Shown: in pieces, positions 18,627-27,327 of the stretch
Position numbering within the stretch: the stretch's first letter is position 1
Layout of the letters: every line of letters starts with the position of its first letter
Assembly (NCBI GenBank): GCA_018818125.1
Contig: JAHISQ010000165.1
Span: forward strand, 1-64,000
DNA: 64,000 nt
Direction of reading: 5' to 3'
DNA from: Candidatus Rifleibacteriota bacterium
GTDB lineage: Bacteria; Muiribacteriota; Ozemobacteria; Ozemobacterales; Ozemobacteraceae
Program-made: the position numbers and the translations under genes
The notes under the pieces: model-generated
What the model saw: only the letters and a program-made list of their open reading frames with translations
Database searches by the model: none
What the model was told of the DNA's origin: nothing

Positions 18627-18745
18627 ATTCCTGTGGCGCAACGGCATTGCCACAGGATGGAGGCGGTCGTGTGAAAGGCCATCCTTGGCCAAATGGCTTT
18701 GTGGCTTAGTGCGAGTATGTTCCTTCCTTATGAGATTGGTATAAC

Positions 18746-19993
18746 TCATGAGTTAACCAGTGTTGGCAGCTGGCCCAGAACTTTTATCAAGGCGTCACGC
18801 AGCTCAATTTTCGTGAATGGCTTGGCAACAAAATTCACGTTACTATCCATCAACCCGTGGCGCGCAATAATTTTTTCGCCGTAACCTGACATGAACAGAC
18901 ACTTGATGTCGGGCCGCAAACTGCTGATCTCTTTGGCCAGAGTTCTACCATTCATTTCAGGCATAACCAGGTCTGTTAACAGGAGATCAATTTTTGTCGG
19001 ATTCGTCTTGACCAGATTGATCGCCTCAGATGGCTTATCAAGAGAAAGAACCTTAAATCCCATAGACTGCAGCATTCTGATCGACATACCAAGCAACGCA
19101 ACATCGTCGTCAACCAACAGAATAGTCGCATGCCCAGGCATCGCCATGCCAGGGCTGATAGGTTCCTGCGATAGCTTTTCAAAATATCCGGGCAGATGAA
19201 TCCTGAAAGTGCTGCCCTTCCCCGGTTCGCTGAGAACGCTGATAAATCCGCCGTTTTGCTTAACAATTTCGTTGGTTACAGTCAGCCCAAGACCGATGCC
19301 ATTACCCTTGGTTGTATAAAGCGGTTCAAATATTTTGCCCATACTCTGCTGGTCGATACCGCAACCGGTATCGCTGACTGTCAATATAACATAATTGCCG
19401 GGAGAAAAATCTGGCTGGTCGAGATAATGGCTCTGATCGAGAAAAGCATTCTCAGCACTGATGGTGATCTTGCCGGCACCGACCATAGCTTCGCAGGCAT
19501 TAACACACAAATTAGCCAGCACCTGATTGATCTGCACCGTATCAGCCTTGACCATACATGAAACCTTGCCAGGCTCCCAGGCAAGCTCTACGTTTTCTCT
19601 GAGCATGCGGTGCAAAAGCTTCAAAAAAGCGGCGGCTGTTACGTTTAAGTCCTGTATCTCTGGTACACCGCTCTGCTTTCGCGCAAAGGCCAACAGCTGC
19701 CGGGTAAGGTCAGCAGATTGCTCAGCCGTCTTATAGATTTCCTGAAGGTTTTCATATAGGTGATGCGAAGAATCTACCCAGCTCAGGGCTATTTCAGTAT
19801 GCCCGAGAATGACACTCAGCATACTGCCAAAATCACTCGCTACGCCACCGGTAAGGCGACCGACAATCTCAATTTTCTGAGAGTGGCAAAGCTGCTCTAT
19901 AAGCCTGCTCTTATCTTCTTCAAGAGCTTTAATCTGTCTTTGCAATTCCCCGTTTTCAATAAGCAAATCATCGTTTTTGTTTACTGCAGACAT
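18746..19993 (-). CDS. Sensorless histidine-kinase-like protein with Ser replacing the phospho-His, plus receiver
   Basis: The protein has 415 residues and starts at ATG 19993 behind GAGG at seven bases. A short coiled coil precedes the dimerisation helix. Where the paralogues read GGVAHDYNN or GGVAHDFNN, this one reads GGVASDFGS: the phospho-acceptor is S53 (codon AGT at 19837-19835) and the following Asn-Asn pair is also lost. The HATPase domain still looks intact (NLCVNACEAM, DTGCGID, GIGLGLTVTNEIVKQNGG). The C-terminal receiver retains its Asp (LLLTDLVMPEMNG), Thr/Ser and Lys (FVAKPFT). It cannot autophosphorylate in the usual way. It may act as a pseudokinase, a phosphatase for its own receiver, or a decaying duplicate. 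It stands alone between repeat-rich gaps. Confidence 0.85.
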   Translation of the reverse strand: MSAVNKNDDLLIENGELQRQIKALEEDKSRLIEQLCHSQKIEIVGRLTGGVASDFGSMLSVILGHTEIALSWVDSSHHLYENLQEIYKTAEQSADLTRQLLAFARKQSGVPEIQDLNVTAAAFLKLLHRMLRENVELAWEPGKVSCMVKADTVQINQVLANLCVNACEAMVGAGKITISAENAFLDQSHYLDQPDFSPGNYVILTVSDTGCGIDQQSMGKIFEPLYTTKGNGIGLGLTVTNEIVKQNGGFISVLSEPGKGSTFRIHLPGYFEKLSQEPISPGMAMPGHATILLVDDDVALLGMSIRMLQSMGFKVLSLDKPSEAINLVKTNPTKIDLLLTDLVMPEMNGRTLAKEISSLRPDIKCLFMSGYGEKIIARHGLMDSNVNFVAKPFTKIELRDALIKVLGQLPTLVNS

Positions 19994-20297
19994 GTTATAT
20001 CCTCAGTTTCACAAGTTTTGTCAGCTCTATAAGGCATGACTGAAACCTCTTCTGCTTTTATCGCTGATCTATCTCTACAGTAATTATACACTATATAGCT
20101 GCGATGCAAACAGCAAATTTCGGCGAATATCTGCTGAAAACAAACGAACACAGGACTATTCTTGAAATAAACATATAAATGAATTGGGCGCACCTTTGCG
20201 TCAAATCTGCACGGGCACATCGGCTCTGCGTAAAAGCTACAGGGCAGTCAGTGCGAGACAAGTCACAGACCATAGTCAGGATGGAGGCTGTTTTAAG

Positions 20298-20450
20298 GAT
20301 ATCACCGAGCGTGTAAAACTCAACAGGCAAATGCTCCACGCTCAGAAGATGGAATCGGTTGGCCGACTGGCAGGCGGTGTAGCAATTGCCCATCAAGGAG
20401 TGCTGGACGAGGGCATACAGTTCATTTCAGAAGCCTTTCCGTGGCAATGA
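20298..20450 (+). pseudogene. Relic of an HPK4-type hybrid kinase with a large internal deletion
   Basis: From 20298 to about 20384 the frame encodes DITERVKLNRQMLHAQKMES and VGRLAGGVA, the end of a PAS-linked coil and the start of the dimerisation domain, as in the paralogues. At about 20385 it jumps directly to IAHQGVLDEGIQFISEAFP, which matches the last helix region of the receiver in the gene at 14848 (VIAQQGILKEGIDFIGKPFS). About 300 codons, the phospho-His, the ATPase and most of the receiver are missing, and the receiver Lys-Pro is now Glu-Ala. The upstream part of the frame (from 20184) contains no recognisable PAS domain. The flanking gaps 19994-20183 and 20451-20592 hold nothing else that I can identify. 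Confidence 0.75.
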
Positions 20451-20592
20451 TCTCGCTATAAAGGTGCACCAGATTCTTCATAAGAAATAGAAGCAGGAGT
20501 CTCGTCACAGCATGTTTGCCTACCGATAACGGCTTGTGTTAGATTTGAAGCGAACATAATTTTACAACCAGCAGTTTACAAGAGGTGAGAGC

Positions 20593-21111
20593 ATGAAAGA
20601 AGACAGAGCTTATGAATTCTCGTGGAAGCTGCTTGGCGACCTTGAACTTGGCCGGCCAAACCTTGGCAATCAGACCCGGGTTGAACTATATCGGTTGATG
20701 CAATGCACCTTGCGAGACGTCCTGGAGAAGCATTATGACACCGAGACCGCTGACAAAATCTTCTACGAAGCCGGGCTGCTTGCCGGCAAAGCGTTTTATG
20801 AAAATCTGCTGGGCAAACCTGCTGACGTTGCAGAATTCATCAAAAAATTACAAGCCCTGTCTGAAGAATTGAAAATTGGCATAATAAGATTCGAAGAAGC
20901 TGACTTAGAGCAGCAAAAATTTGTGCTGACTGTTTCGGAAGACCTGGACTGCTCCGGTTTGCCAGAATTGGACTATGAGCTCTGCGTTTACGATGAAGGC
21001 TTTATTGCTGGCCTCATGGAGTGCTTTTTCGGCAGAAAATTCAGCGTCAAGGAAGTCGATTGCTGGTGCACAGGCGACCGCACCTGCAGATTTCGTGTAC
21101 TGCCAATATGA
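20593..21111 (+). CDS. V4R (4-vinyl reductase) domain sensor protein
   Basis: The protein has 172 residues with GAGGTGAG before the ATG. Most of it matches the V4R domain: an alpha/beta ligand-binding fold ending in the characteristic Cys-rich strand (VKEVDCWCTGDRTCRFRV) preceded by FIAGLMECFFGRKF. V4R domains are found alone or in regulators such as XylR/DmpR-type proteins, where they bind aromatic or other small ligands; some forms bind zinc through the Cys residues. The stop codon overlaps the start of the HAMP-PP2C gene (ATGA), so it is very likely the sensory partner of that phosphatase. No enzymatic role can be assigned. Confidence 0.8.
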   Translation: MKEDRAYEFSWKLLGDLELGRPNLGNQTRVELYRLMQCTLRDVLEKHYDTETADKIFYEAGLLAGKAFYENLLGKPADVAEFIKKLQALSEELKIGIIRFEEADLEQQKFVLTVSEDLDCSGLPELDYELCVYDEGFIAGLMECFFGRKFSVKEVDCWCTGDRTCRFRVLPI

Positions 21112-22214
21112 GCGACAATAAGATACTCGATCAGGCATTTTATGAACTGGTCAGTGGCAAAGAACCAACCGGCGAGCTGTCAGGCGAATTACATACTGAA
21201 CTTTTAAAAAAAGTGGCCCACTTCAATTCAGAATTAGCACAGGCCATCATAAAAATTTCCAATGGCCAGCTTGAAACAGAGTTCGACTACAAAGGCTCTT
21301 TGGCTGGTGCCGTCAAAGGTCTGCAGGCGAATTTGCGCCATCTCGCCTGGCAAACCAATGCTGTGGCGAATGGCGATTTGACACAAAAGGTTGCTTTCAT
21401 GGGCGAATTCTCGGCTTCGTTCAATAAAATGGTCGAAAATCTGGAAGAAAACCGCAGAACAATTGAGAGCAAAGAACAGGAATTAGAAAGAGACCTGGCG
21501 TTAGCTGAAGAAATTCAAAAAACAATGCTGGGCGAGATTACAAAAACCGATTTTGTTGATGTAAGATTGCTTTATCATCCGCTGCATGGGGTCTCAGGCG
21601 ATTTTGTCTTCACCTGCAAAAGTGCCGAGCAACAATTTTCGGCATTTCTTGGAGATGCCAGCGGACACGGGATTGCCGCTGCCTTGATAACAATCATGAC
21701 CAAAAAAGCACTGGAAACGATTTTACCTCAGGGCGAACCAGACGAAGTCATGAGAAAAATTAATTCTTTGCTCGCAGATTCTGTTCCAGAAGGCATGTAT
21801 CTGACCGGAGTATTAGTTAAAATAAAAGCAGATGGAAAAGTCTTGTTGGCCAATGCCGCGCACCCTGTAATTCTTGTACAACGAGCTGACAGCGGCTTAA
21901 TCGAAGAGTTTAGCGGAACCGGGCTGTCTCTAGGCATGTTTGAAGAGGAAATTGAAGCATATTCCACGACTGAACTCTGCTTAAATAGATCAGACCGGAT
22001 TTTTCTTTTCTCCGACGGGTTGCTGGAAATGAAAATAGACAACGACTTTCTGGAAATAGCTGGTATAAAAGATATTTTAAACCGCTGCCAAAAGGCAAGC
22101 CTGGCGGAAACCGTGCAAACTATCGAGGCCGTCATCAAAAAGAGCTCAGCAACCAACTTAATCGCAGACGATTTGACCGTTCTGGCCATAGAATTCATCG
22201 GCCAGCAACAATAA
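21108..22214 (+). CDS. Soluble HAMP-like SpoIIE-family PP2C phosphatase
   Basis: The start at ATG 21108 overlaps the previous stop and gives 368 residues. Residues about 25-120 form two helical HAMP-like units (ISNGQLETEF; VANGDLTQKVAF) with no membrane segment. A coiled coil ending in LALAEEIQKTML follows, the usual entry to SpoIIE/RsbU phosphatases. The catalytic domain (about 155-365) has the metal Asp motifs SGDFVF and LGDASGHGIAAAL, and later FLFSDGLLEM and ADDLTVLAIEF. By family it dephosphorylates a Ser/Thr-phosphorylated STAS protein, reversing an RsbW-type kinase. With the V4R gene it looks like a ligand-controlled phosphatase unit. Confidence 0.88.
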   Translation: MSDNKILDQAFYELVSGKEPTGELSGELHTELLKKVAHFNSELAQAIIKISNGQLETEFDYKGSLAGAVKGLQANLRHLAWQTNAVANGDLTQKVAFMGEFSASFNKMVENLEENRRTIESKEQELERDLALAEEIQKTMLGEITKTDFVDVRLLYHPLHGVSGDFVFTCKSAEQQFSAFLGDASGHGIAAALITIMTKKALETILPQGEPDEVMRKINSLLADSVPEGMYLTGVLVKIKADGKVLLANAAHPVILVQRADSGLIEEFSGTGLSLGMFEEEIEAYSTTELCLNRSDRIFLFSDGLLEMKIDNDFLEIAGIKDILNRCQKASLAETVQTIEAVIKKSSATNLIADDLTVLAIEFIGQQQ

Positions 22215-22223
22215 AGCAGACAT

Positions 22224-22252
22224 TTGACAATATCTCACGAAATGCTTATTCT
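22224..22252 (+). promoter_or_regulatory. Sigma-70-type promoter for the 22377-26703 operon
   Basis: A perfect TTGACA at 22224-22229 and TATTCT at 22247-22252 are separated by 17 bp. Initiation near 22259 leaves a leader of about 118 nt before ATG 22377. It lies just after the stop of the PP2C gene and would separate the two transcription units. Confidence 0.6.
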
Positions 22253-22376
22253 CCATAATAGGATTATCGCTATAGCCTGTTAAGGGAAACAAATACAACG
22301 CATTTCTCCGGCCCGCGCTTTATAACTGGTAGTATTTTTCAGAAATATTCAACTTTGGTTAATATAGGGGATCTTC

Positions 22377-25184
22377 ATGCGCTTTCAGGACAGCTTGTAT
22401 CACGAAGTTTTTTACAATTCTCCCAATGCTATTTGTGTGATCGAAGAAACCTCCAATAAGATCACGATGTCAAACAATGCTTTTGCTCAGCTTTTTGAGA
22501 CAGAGCAGGATAAAGTTGTCGGAAAAAACTTTTTTGAATTTACCAGCGCACTAGGGTTCCCCTGCTGCAAATCGTCGGACAATGCGACAATTGCCAGCTT
22601 CTCTGAAAATGGAAAAGAGAGAGCAGAGCATATTCATTTCGCCCACAACGGCGACACAAGAATATTTGAGGTCAAAACAAGCAGACTTCAAGATTCAGAC
22701 ACCGGACTCTCATACATTCTTTTCGCAGCAAGAGACATAACAGAGAAAATGCGAGTTGCTTCTGAGCTGAAAGACTCCACGGCATTACAGGAAGCAATTT
22801 TCCAGAGTTCGAGTGACATTATTTCTGTAATTGATGCGAACACATTTGCCATAGTAAAAGTGAACAAAAGATTTCTGGATTCACACGAGATAACAGAGAA
22901 AGAAGCTATTGGCAAACCCTGTTACGCAATCACCCATAACCTCATGTCGCCCTGCCAGCCCCCTGATGATCCCTGTCCAATGAGTGAAACGATCAGAACC
23001 GGAAAGCCTGCTTTTGCAAATCATATTCATTATGACGATCATGGGAAAAAAATATGTGTTGAAATAACAACATCACTTATCGACCACAGCCCAACAAGCG
23101 AGAGCAAACTAATCCTACACACCTGCCGAGATATCACTGAATCAAAACTCGTTGAAAATGCTTACCTTGAGATCGAGAAAAAATTTCAGAAAATCAGTGA
23201 AGCAGCTAAGGATGCAATTGTTCTTCTTGATCCCGTCGGCATGGTCTCTTTCTGGAACCCGGCAGCAGAAAAGCTTTTTGGCTACACTTCCGAAGAAGTC
23301 ATTGGCAAAGAACTGCACAGAATCATAGTTCCAGCAGAGTTTTATTCTGCACATCAGCAGAAATTTTCAGAATTCAAAAAAACAGGTCAGGGCGATGCCA
23401 TCGGAAAAACTCTTGAATTGCCAGCTATCAGAAAAGGCGGTGAACGCGTTCTCTTAGAGCTTTCACTTGCAAGTTTCGAATTACAGGATGGGTGGTATGC
23501 AATTGGAATCTGCCGGGACATCTCAGAAAGAAAGAAAGGTGAGGCAGAGCTGAAGCTCGCCCACGAGAAAACTGAAGAAGTTAACAAAAAGCTCATTGAT
23601 AGTATTAAAGAGAGCAAGAGATTAGCAAAAATAGCCGACAGCGCCAATCTGGCTAAAAGTCAGTTTCTTACCAGCATGAGTCACGAGCTGAGAACGCCGC
23701 TGAACGCGATTATCGGCTACAGTGAAATGCTGGCAGAAGATGCTTGTGAGGATGAAAGCTCAGAACTATATGAAGATCTGCTTAAGATAAAGTCAGCTGG
23801 CAAACACTTACTCTCACTTATCAACGATATTCTGGATCTCTCCAAAATTGAGGCCGGAAAAGTTGAACTTTCACTTGAATCATTCTCGCTGAAAGAACTG
23901 CTGCAAAGCATAATTGAAACAACACTGCCGCTGGCAAAGAATAATAACAATCGTCTTGAAACGAGCTTTTCCGAAGAGCTTAGCCTTATAACCGCCGACC
24001 CGCTAAGACTCCGACAAATCATATTCAACCTGCTCAGCAACGCCTGCAAATTCACTGAAGCAGGCGTGATAACTCTTTCTGTAAACCAGACTCAAGGCGT
24101 AAATAACGATCAGGTTACCATTATTGTTGAAGACACTGGCATCGGGCTCACACCTGAGCAACTCACAAGGCTTTTTGGGGAATTCTGTCAGGCAGACAAT
24201 TCCATTTCTCGAAAGTATGGAGGAACCGGTCTGGGTCTGGCAATCACCAAAAAGCTTTGCGAATTAATGGGTGGCACGATAACTGTGACCAGCAAGCCCG
24301 GCGAAGGTACTACTTTTACTGTTTCCATACCTGTCAGCAGAGATTCGAGCCCAATTCCATCAGCGCCCCAAAAAGACGTACAGCTGCCAGAGAATTTATC
24401 AGCTAGAAGTCAGCCAGTTATTCTTGCAATTGACGATGATCCAGAAGCACTCGACCTTATAGACAGAAACCTGTCGCGGGAAGGATTCACCATCGTCTGT
24501 GCCAGTTCAGGATTAGAAGGCCTTAAGATTGCCAGAGAAATTCAGCCGGATGTCATTCTGCTCGATGTGGTTATGCCAGGCGAAAGCGGCTGGGACATAT
24601 TGCTGTTAAGCAAAACAGATCCGCTTATATCTCATATTCCGGTCATTCTTCTAACCATGCTTGATGACGCTGAAAAGGGCTTTGCTCTGGGTGCAGCAGA
24701 CTATCTTATCAAACCGATCGAGACAAAACATTTTCTTGAGGTGCTCAGAAAAATGTGTTTTGGCACAAAAACTGCCCAGGAAAAAGCACTTATTGTCGTT
24801 GTTGAAGACGACCCTGAAACGCAGAAGCTTCTGGTGAAAATGTGCAGAAATCAGGGATTTGAGGTAAAACAAGCTTCAAATGGGGTTGAAGCGATGAAGA
24901 TCCTTGAGAACTACACGCCAGATATAGTTTTGTCGGACCTTATGATGCCGCAAATGGATGGCTTTGAACTTTTCACCTGTTTGCGAAGCAAAGAACAATT
25001 CAGTCAGACCAGAATGATTGCTTTAACTGCAATGGATTTGACAGCAGAAGAAAACAAAACTCTGGCCGACAAAATGGTTCAGATTGTTAAGAAAAACGCA
25101 TGTGGCCCTGAAAAGATATTTTCAAATGTGTCTGCAATTTTGAAAGATTTTGTTACACAATCAAGAAAGTCTGATGAAAAATGA
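22377..25184 (+). CDS. Triple-PAS hybrid histidine kinase with two receivers
   Basis: A soluble 935-residue protein whose ATG follows GGGG at suitable spacing. Three PAS domains lie at about 8-125, 130-255 and 260-385; the second contains several Cys (GKPCYAITHN, SPCQPPDDPCPM). H436 sits in SMSHELRTPLNAIIGYSEM, followed by the N box (NLLSNACKF), DTGIGL and GTGLGLAI. Two receivers carry D730 (LLDVVMPGESG) and D854 (LSDLMMPQMDG). The conserved Lys of the second receiver is in an atypical context (VQIVKKNACG). It is the first gene of a three-gene operon with 4-nt overlaps, so its phosphoryl groups probably pass to the following receiver and receiver-PP2C proteins. Confidence 0.92.
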   Translation: MRFQDSLYHEVFYNSPNAICVIEETSNKITMSNNAFAQLFETEQDKVVGKNFFEFTSALGFPCCKSSDNATIASFSENGKERAEHIHFAHNGDTRIFEVKTSRLQDSDTGLSYILFAARDITEKMRVASELKDSTALQEAIFQSSSDIISVIDANTFAIVKVNKRFLDSHEITEKEAIGKPCYAITHNLMSPCQPPDDPCPMSETIRTGKPAFANHIHYDDHGKKICVEITTSLIDHSPTSESKLILHTCRDITESKLVENAYLEIEKKFQKISEAAKDAIVLLDPVGMVSFWNPAAEKLFGYTSEEVIGKELHRIIVPAEFYSAHQQKFSEFKKTGQGDAIGKTLELPAIRKGGERVLLELSLASFELQDGWYAIGICRDISERKKGEAELKLAHEKTEEVNKKLIDSIKESKRLAKIADSANLAKSQFLTSMSHELRTPLNAIIGYSEMLAEDACEDESSELYEDLLKIKSAGKHLLSLINDILDLSKIEAGKVELSLESFSLKELLQSIIETTLPLAKNNNNRLETSFSEELSLITADPLRLRQIIFNLLSNACKFTEAGVITLSVNQTQGVNNDQVTIIVEDTGIGLTPEQLTRLFGEFCQADNSISRKYGGTGLGLAITKKLCELMGGTITVTSKPGEGTTFTVSIPVSRDSSPIPSAPQKDVQLPENLSARSQPVILAIDDDPEALDLIDRNLSREGFTIVCASSGLEGLKIAREIQPDVILLDVVMPGESGWDILLLSKTDPLISHIPVILLTMLDDAEKGFALGAADYLIKPIETKHFLEVLRKMCFGTKTAQEKALIVVVEDDPETQKLLVKMCRNQGFEVKQASNGVEAMKILENYTPDIVLSDLMMPQMDGFELFTCLRSKEQFSQTRMIALTAMDLTAEENKTLADKMVQIVKKNACGPEKIFSNVSAILKDFVTQSRKSDEK

Positions 25185-25546
25185 TAATATTGATTGTTGA
25201 AGACGATGCTCTAAGCCTAGACATGCTGTCACGCCGCTTGCAACGCAAGGGGTTTACTGTGTTATCAGCCTCAGATGGCTCAAGCCTTTTCAAGCTGCTT
25301 GAAAACACCCTTCCCGACCTGATAATCATGGACATAGGCTTACCGGAGGAAGACGGACATCAGCTAGCCACACGCCTAAAGGCGAAACCAGAGACAAGAC
25401 AAATACCATTAATAGCACTGACCGCTCATGCGATGATAGAAGCCAGAGAAATGGCTCTTCAATCAGGTTTCGATGAATACGAGACAAAGCCGGTAGACTT
25501 CCCGGCATTACTGGCCAAAATTGAGCTGTTACGAGTAAAAACATGA
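25181..25546 (+). CDS. Single-domain response regulator (CheY/DivK-like)
   Basis: The protein has 121 residues and starts at an ATGA overlap with the hybrid kinase. It is a lone receiver with an acidic pair (VEDDALS), phospho-acceptor D51 in IMDIGLPEEDG, Thr in ALTAHAM and Lys in ETKPVDF. It has no output domain. Placed between the kinase and the receiver-PP2C, it is best read as a phosphotransfer or competitive element of the same pathway. Pattern and length are typical of DivK-type regulators. Confidence 0.93.
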   Translation: MIILIVEDDALSLDMLSRRLQRKGFTVLSASDGSSLFKLLENTLPDLIIMDIGLPEEDGHQLATRLKAKPETRQIPLIALTAHAMIEAREMALQSGFDEYETKPVDFPALLAKIELLRVKT

Positions 25547-26703
25547 CAACTGAAACACTGGGAAAAATTCTGCTGGTAGATGACGAGCCACTAAACCGGG
25601 ACATGTTATCGCGGCGCCTGCAGAAGCGTGGGCTACAAATAATTCAGGCGGGAAGTGGCAAAGAAGCTCTTGTGCTTATTGAAAGCGAATTACCAGAATT
25701 AGTGCTTCTTGATGTAATGATGCCGGAAATGGATGGCTTGGAGACCTTGCAAAGAATTCGCGAGAAACACCCGGCACAGGAATTGCCGGTGATAATGGTT
25801 ACAGCCAGAGATGCGACAGATGATATTGTAGAAGCACTTGAACTAGGCGCAAATGACTACTTAACCAAGCCTGTAGACTTTCAGATCGCCCTGGCGCGGA
25901 TAAGAACACAACTGTCTCTGCGAAAAGCCACTCTCGAAAATGCGCTCTACACAAAAAGAGCTGAGCTGGAAATGAGTGTAGCACGCACTGTTTACCGCGC
26001 TCTTCTGCCATCAGGTTTTCCTGAGCTGAAGCAGTTTTCTTTCGGCCTTGTATTTGAGCCATGCTTCTCGATTGGCGGCGACTTTTTTGAAATCATCAGT
26101 TACCCCGAAACCAACCAGACAGGAATTCTTTTCGCCGATGTCAGCGGACACGGAGTTTCTGGCGCAATACTTACTGCCATGTTTAAAGCATGGGTTAACA
26201 TGGCTTTTCGCGACCATGCGTTACCCCAAGATGCTTTGCGTTGGCTCAACGAAAAAATTTCAGAAGATTTTCCAGCCGGTTACTTTGTCTGCGTCTTTTT
26301 TGTAATGCTCGATGATCGAACCGGAGAAGCAAGCTATTTTAGCGCAACACCGGATGTTCCTCTGCTGATGCGGAGAAATGGAACTATTGAAGAAATATCC
26401 GATGGTGGCCGACCTCTCGGGCTTTTTTCGATGGATATTGACGACAACGAGCTGTTCCCTGCTGGTTCTTTTACACTTGAGCCGGGAGAGACACTCATTC
26501 TCTTCACTGATGGCCTACCAGACATTCAAGAAAAAGGCGGCAACAGAATCGGATTAAGCGGCGTTACAGAGTGGCTGAAAGAAACCGGCCTGGTTGCCCC
26601 CCAGATCATAACCGACGCTCTGTTCGGGCGAGCTCATACCTTGCTGGCCGGCCGCAATCAAGAAGATGATCTGATGATAATGGCCATCCAGCGCCGACCA
26701 TAA
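25543..26703 (+). CDS. Receiver-PP2C (RsbU/SpoIIE-type) response regulator
   Basis: The protein has 386 residues; its ATG overlaps the stop of the lone receiver by 4 nt. The receiver (about 8-125) has D57 in LLDVMMPEMDG and Lys in YLTKPVDF. A linker with VARTVYRALLP leads into a PP2C domain (about 180-385) with GGDFFEI, FADVSGHGVSGAIL, LILFTDGLPD and EDDLMIMAIQ. This is the output of the operon: phosphorylation of the receiver would set phosphatase activity toward a phospho-STAS partner encoded elsewhere. It ends 18 bp before the convergent tsaC gene. Confidence 0.92.
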   Translation: MTTETLGKILLVDDEPLNRDMLSRRLQKRGLQIIQAGSGKEALVLIESELPELVLLDVMMPEMDGLETLQRIREKHPAQELPVIMVTARDATDDIVEALELGANDYLTKPVDFQIALARIRTQLSLRKATLENALYTKRAELEMSVARTVYRALLPSGFPELKQFSFGLVFEPCFSIGGDFFEIISYPETNQTGILFADVSGHGVSGAILTAMFKAWVNMAFRDHALPQDALRWLNEKISEDFPAGYFVCVFFVMLDDRTGEASYFSATPDVPLLMRRNGTIEEISDGGRPLGLFSMDIDDNELFPAGSFTLEPGETLILFTDGLPDIQEKGGNRIGLSGVTEWLKETGLVAPQIITDALFGRAHTLLAGRNQEDDLMIMAIQRRP

Positions 26704-26721
26704 AAACACAACATACTGCAA

Positions 26722-27327
26722 TTACAGCAGTTTTAGGCCGCCCTGACGCAAAATAACGGGTGGTACAACGGTGAAATCTGCGACTGTAGATGGCAACGAA
26801 GGGCTTAAAACACCGTCATCCAGCAACCAGTCAACTTCGCTGGAGAACTCGGCGGCGAGCTGTTCAGGATCGGAATCAGAAGGTGCACCGGAACGGTTGG
26901 CACTTGTCGTCAGCAGCTTGTGCTGATAACCAGCCAGGAACTGCAACAACTGCCTATGCGCCGGAATGCGCACACCGATTTTATCGAAGGTAAAGGCGCT
27001 AATATCGCTATGGCCAGGCTTATGTAAGATAGCAGTTAACGCTCCGGGCCAATATTGCTGCAAACGCTGCATAAGCGGCAACGGCAATTCAAAGCCTGTC
27101 TGTCGCAGCTGTTCGATCTGTTCAAGAAAAAGAATCAGCGGCTTTTGAGCATCGCGGTTCTTGATCTGATAAATGCGGGCAACCGCTACCGGCATATGCG
27201 CTGCCACAGCAAAACCATACAGGGTGTCGGTCGGTATTATTGCAACTGCGCCATTGTCGAGATCGTCGTAAAACTGCTTGAGCAAAGCAGCATCAGCCAG
27301 CAGTTGCGTTAATTCAACCCGTTTCAT
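26722..27327 (-). CDS. tsaC: L-threonylcarbamoyladenylate synthase
   Basis: ATG 27327 gives 201 residues, with AGGAG six bases upstream and an ATGA overlap with the prmC stop. YrdC/Sua5 hallmarks are present: IIPTDTLYGFA near the N-terminus, KNRDAQKPLILFL, WPGALTAIL, VRIPAH and TTSANRSGAPS. It makes threonylcarbamoyl-AMP from threonine, bicarbonate and ATP for the t6A37 modification of tRNA. It lacks the extra C-terminal Sua5 domain, so it is the short TsaC form. Cotranscription with prmC and prfA fits a translation-related operon. Confidence 0.9.
   Translation of the reverse strand: MKRVELTQLLADAALLKQFYDDLDNGAVAIIPTDTLYGFAVAAHMPVAVARIYQIKNRDAQKPLILFLEQIEQLRQTGFELPLPLMQRLQQYWPGALTAILHKPGHSDISAFTFDKIGVRIPAHRQLLQFLAGYQHKLLTTSANRSGAPSDSDPEQLAAEFSSEVDWLLDDGVLSPSLPSTVADFTVVPPVILRQGGLKLL

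Noticed and set aside
22254..22259. CATAAT as the -10 box for the 22377 operon
   Set aside because: Its spacing from TTGACA would be 24 bp; TATTCT at 17 bp fits better.
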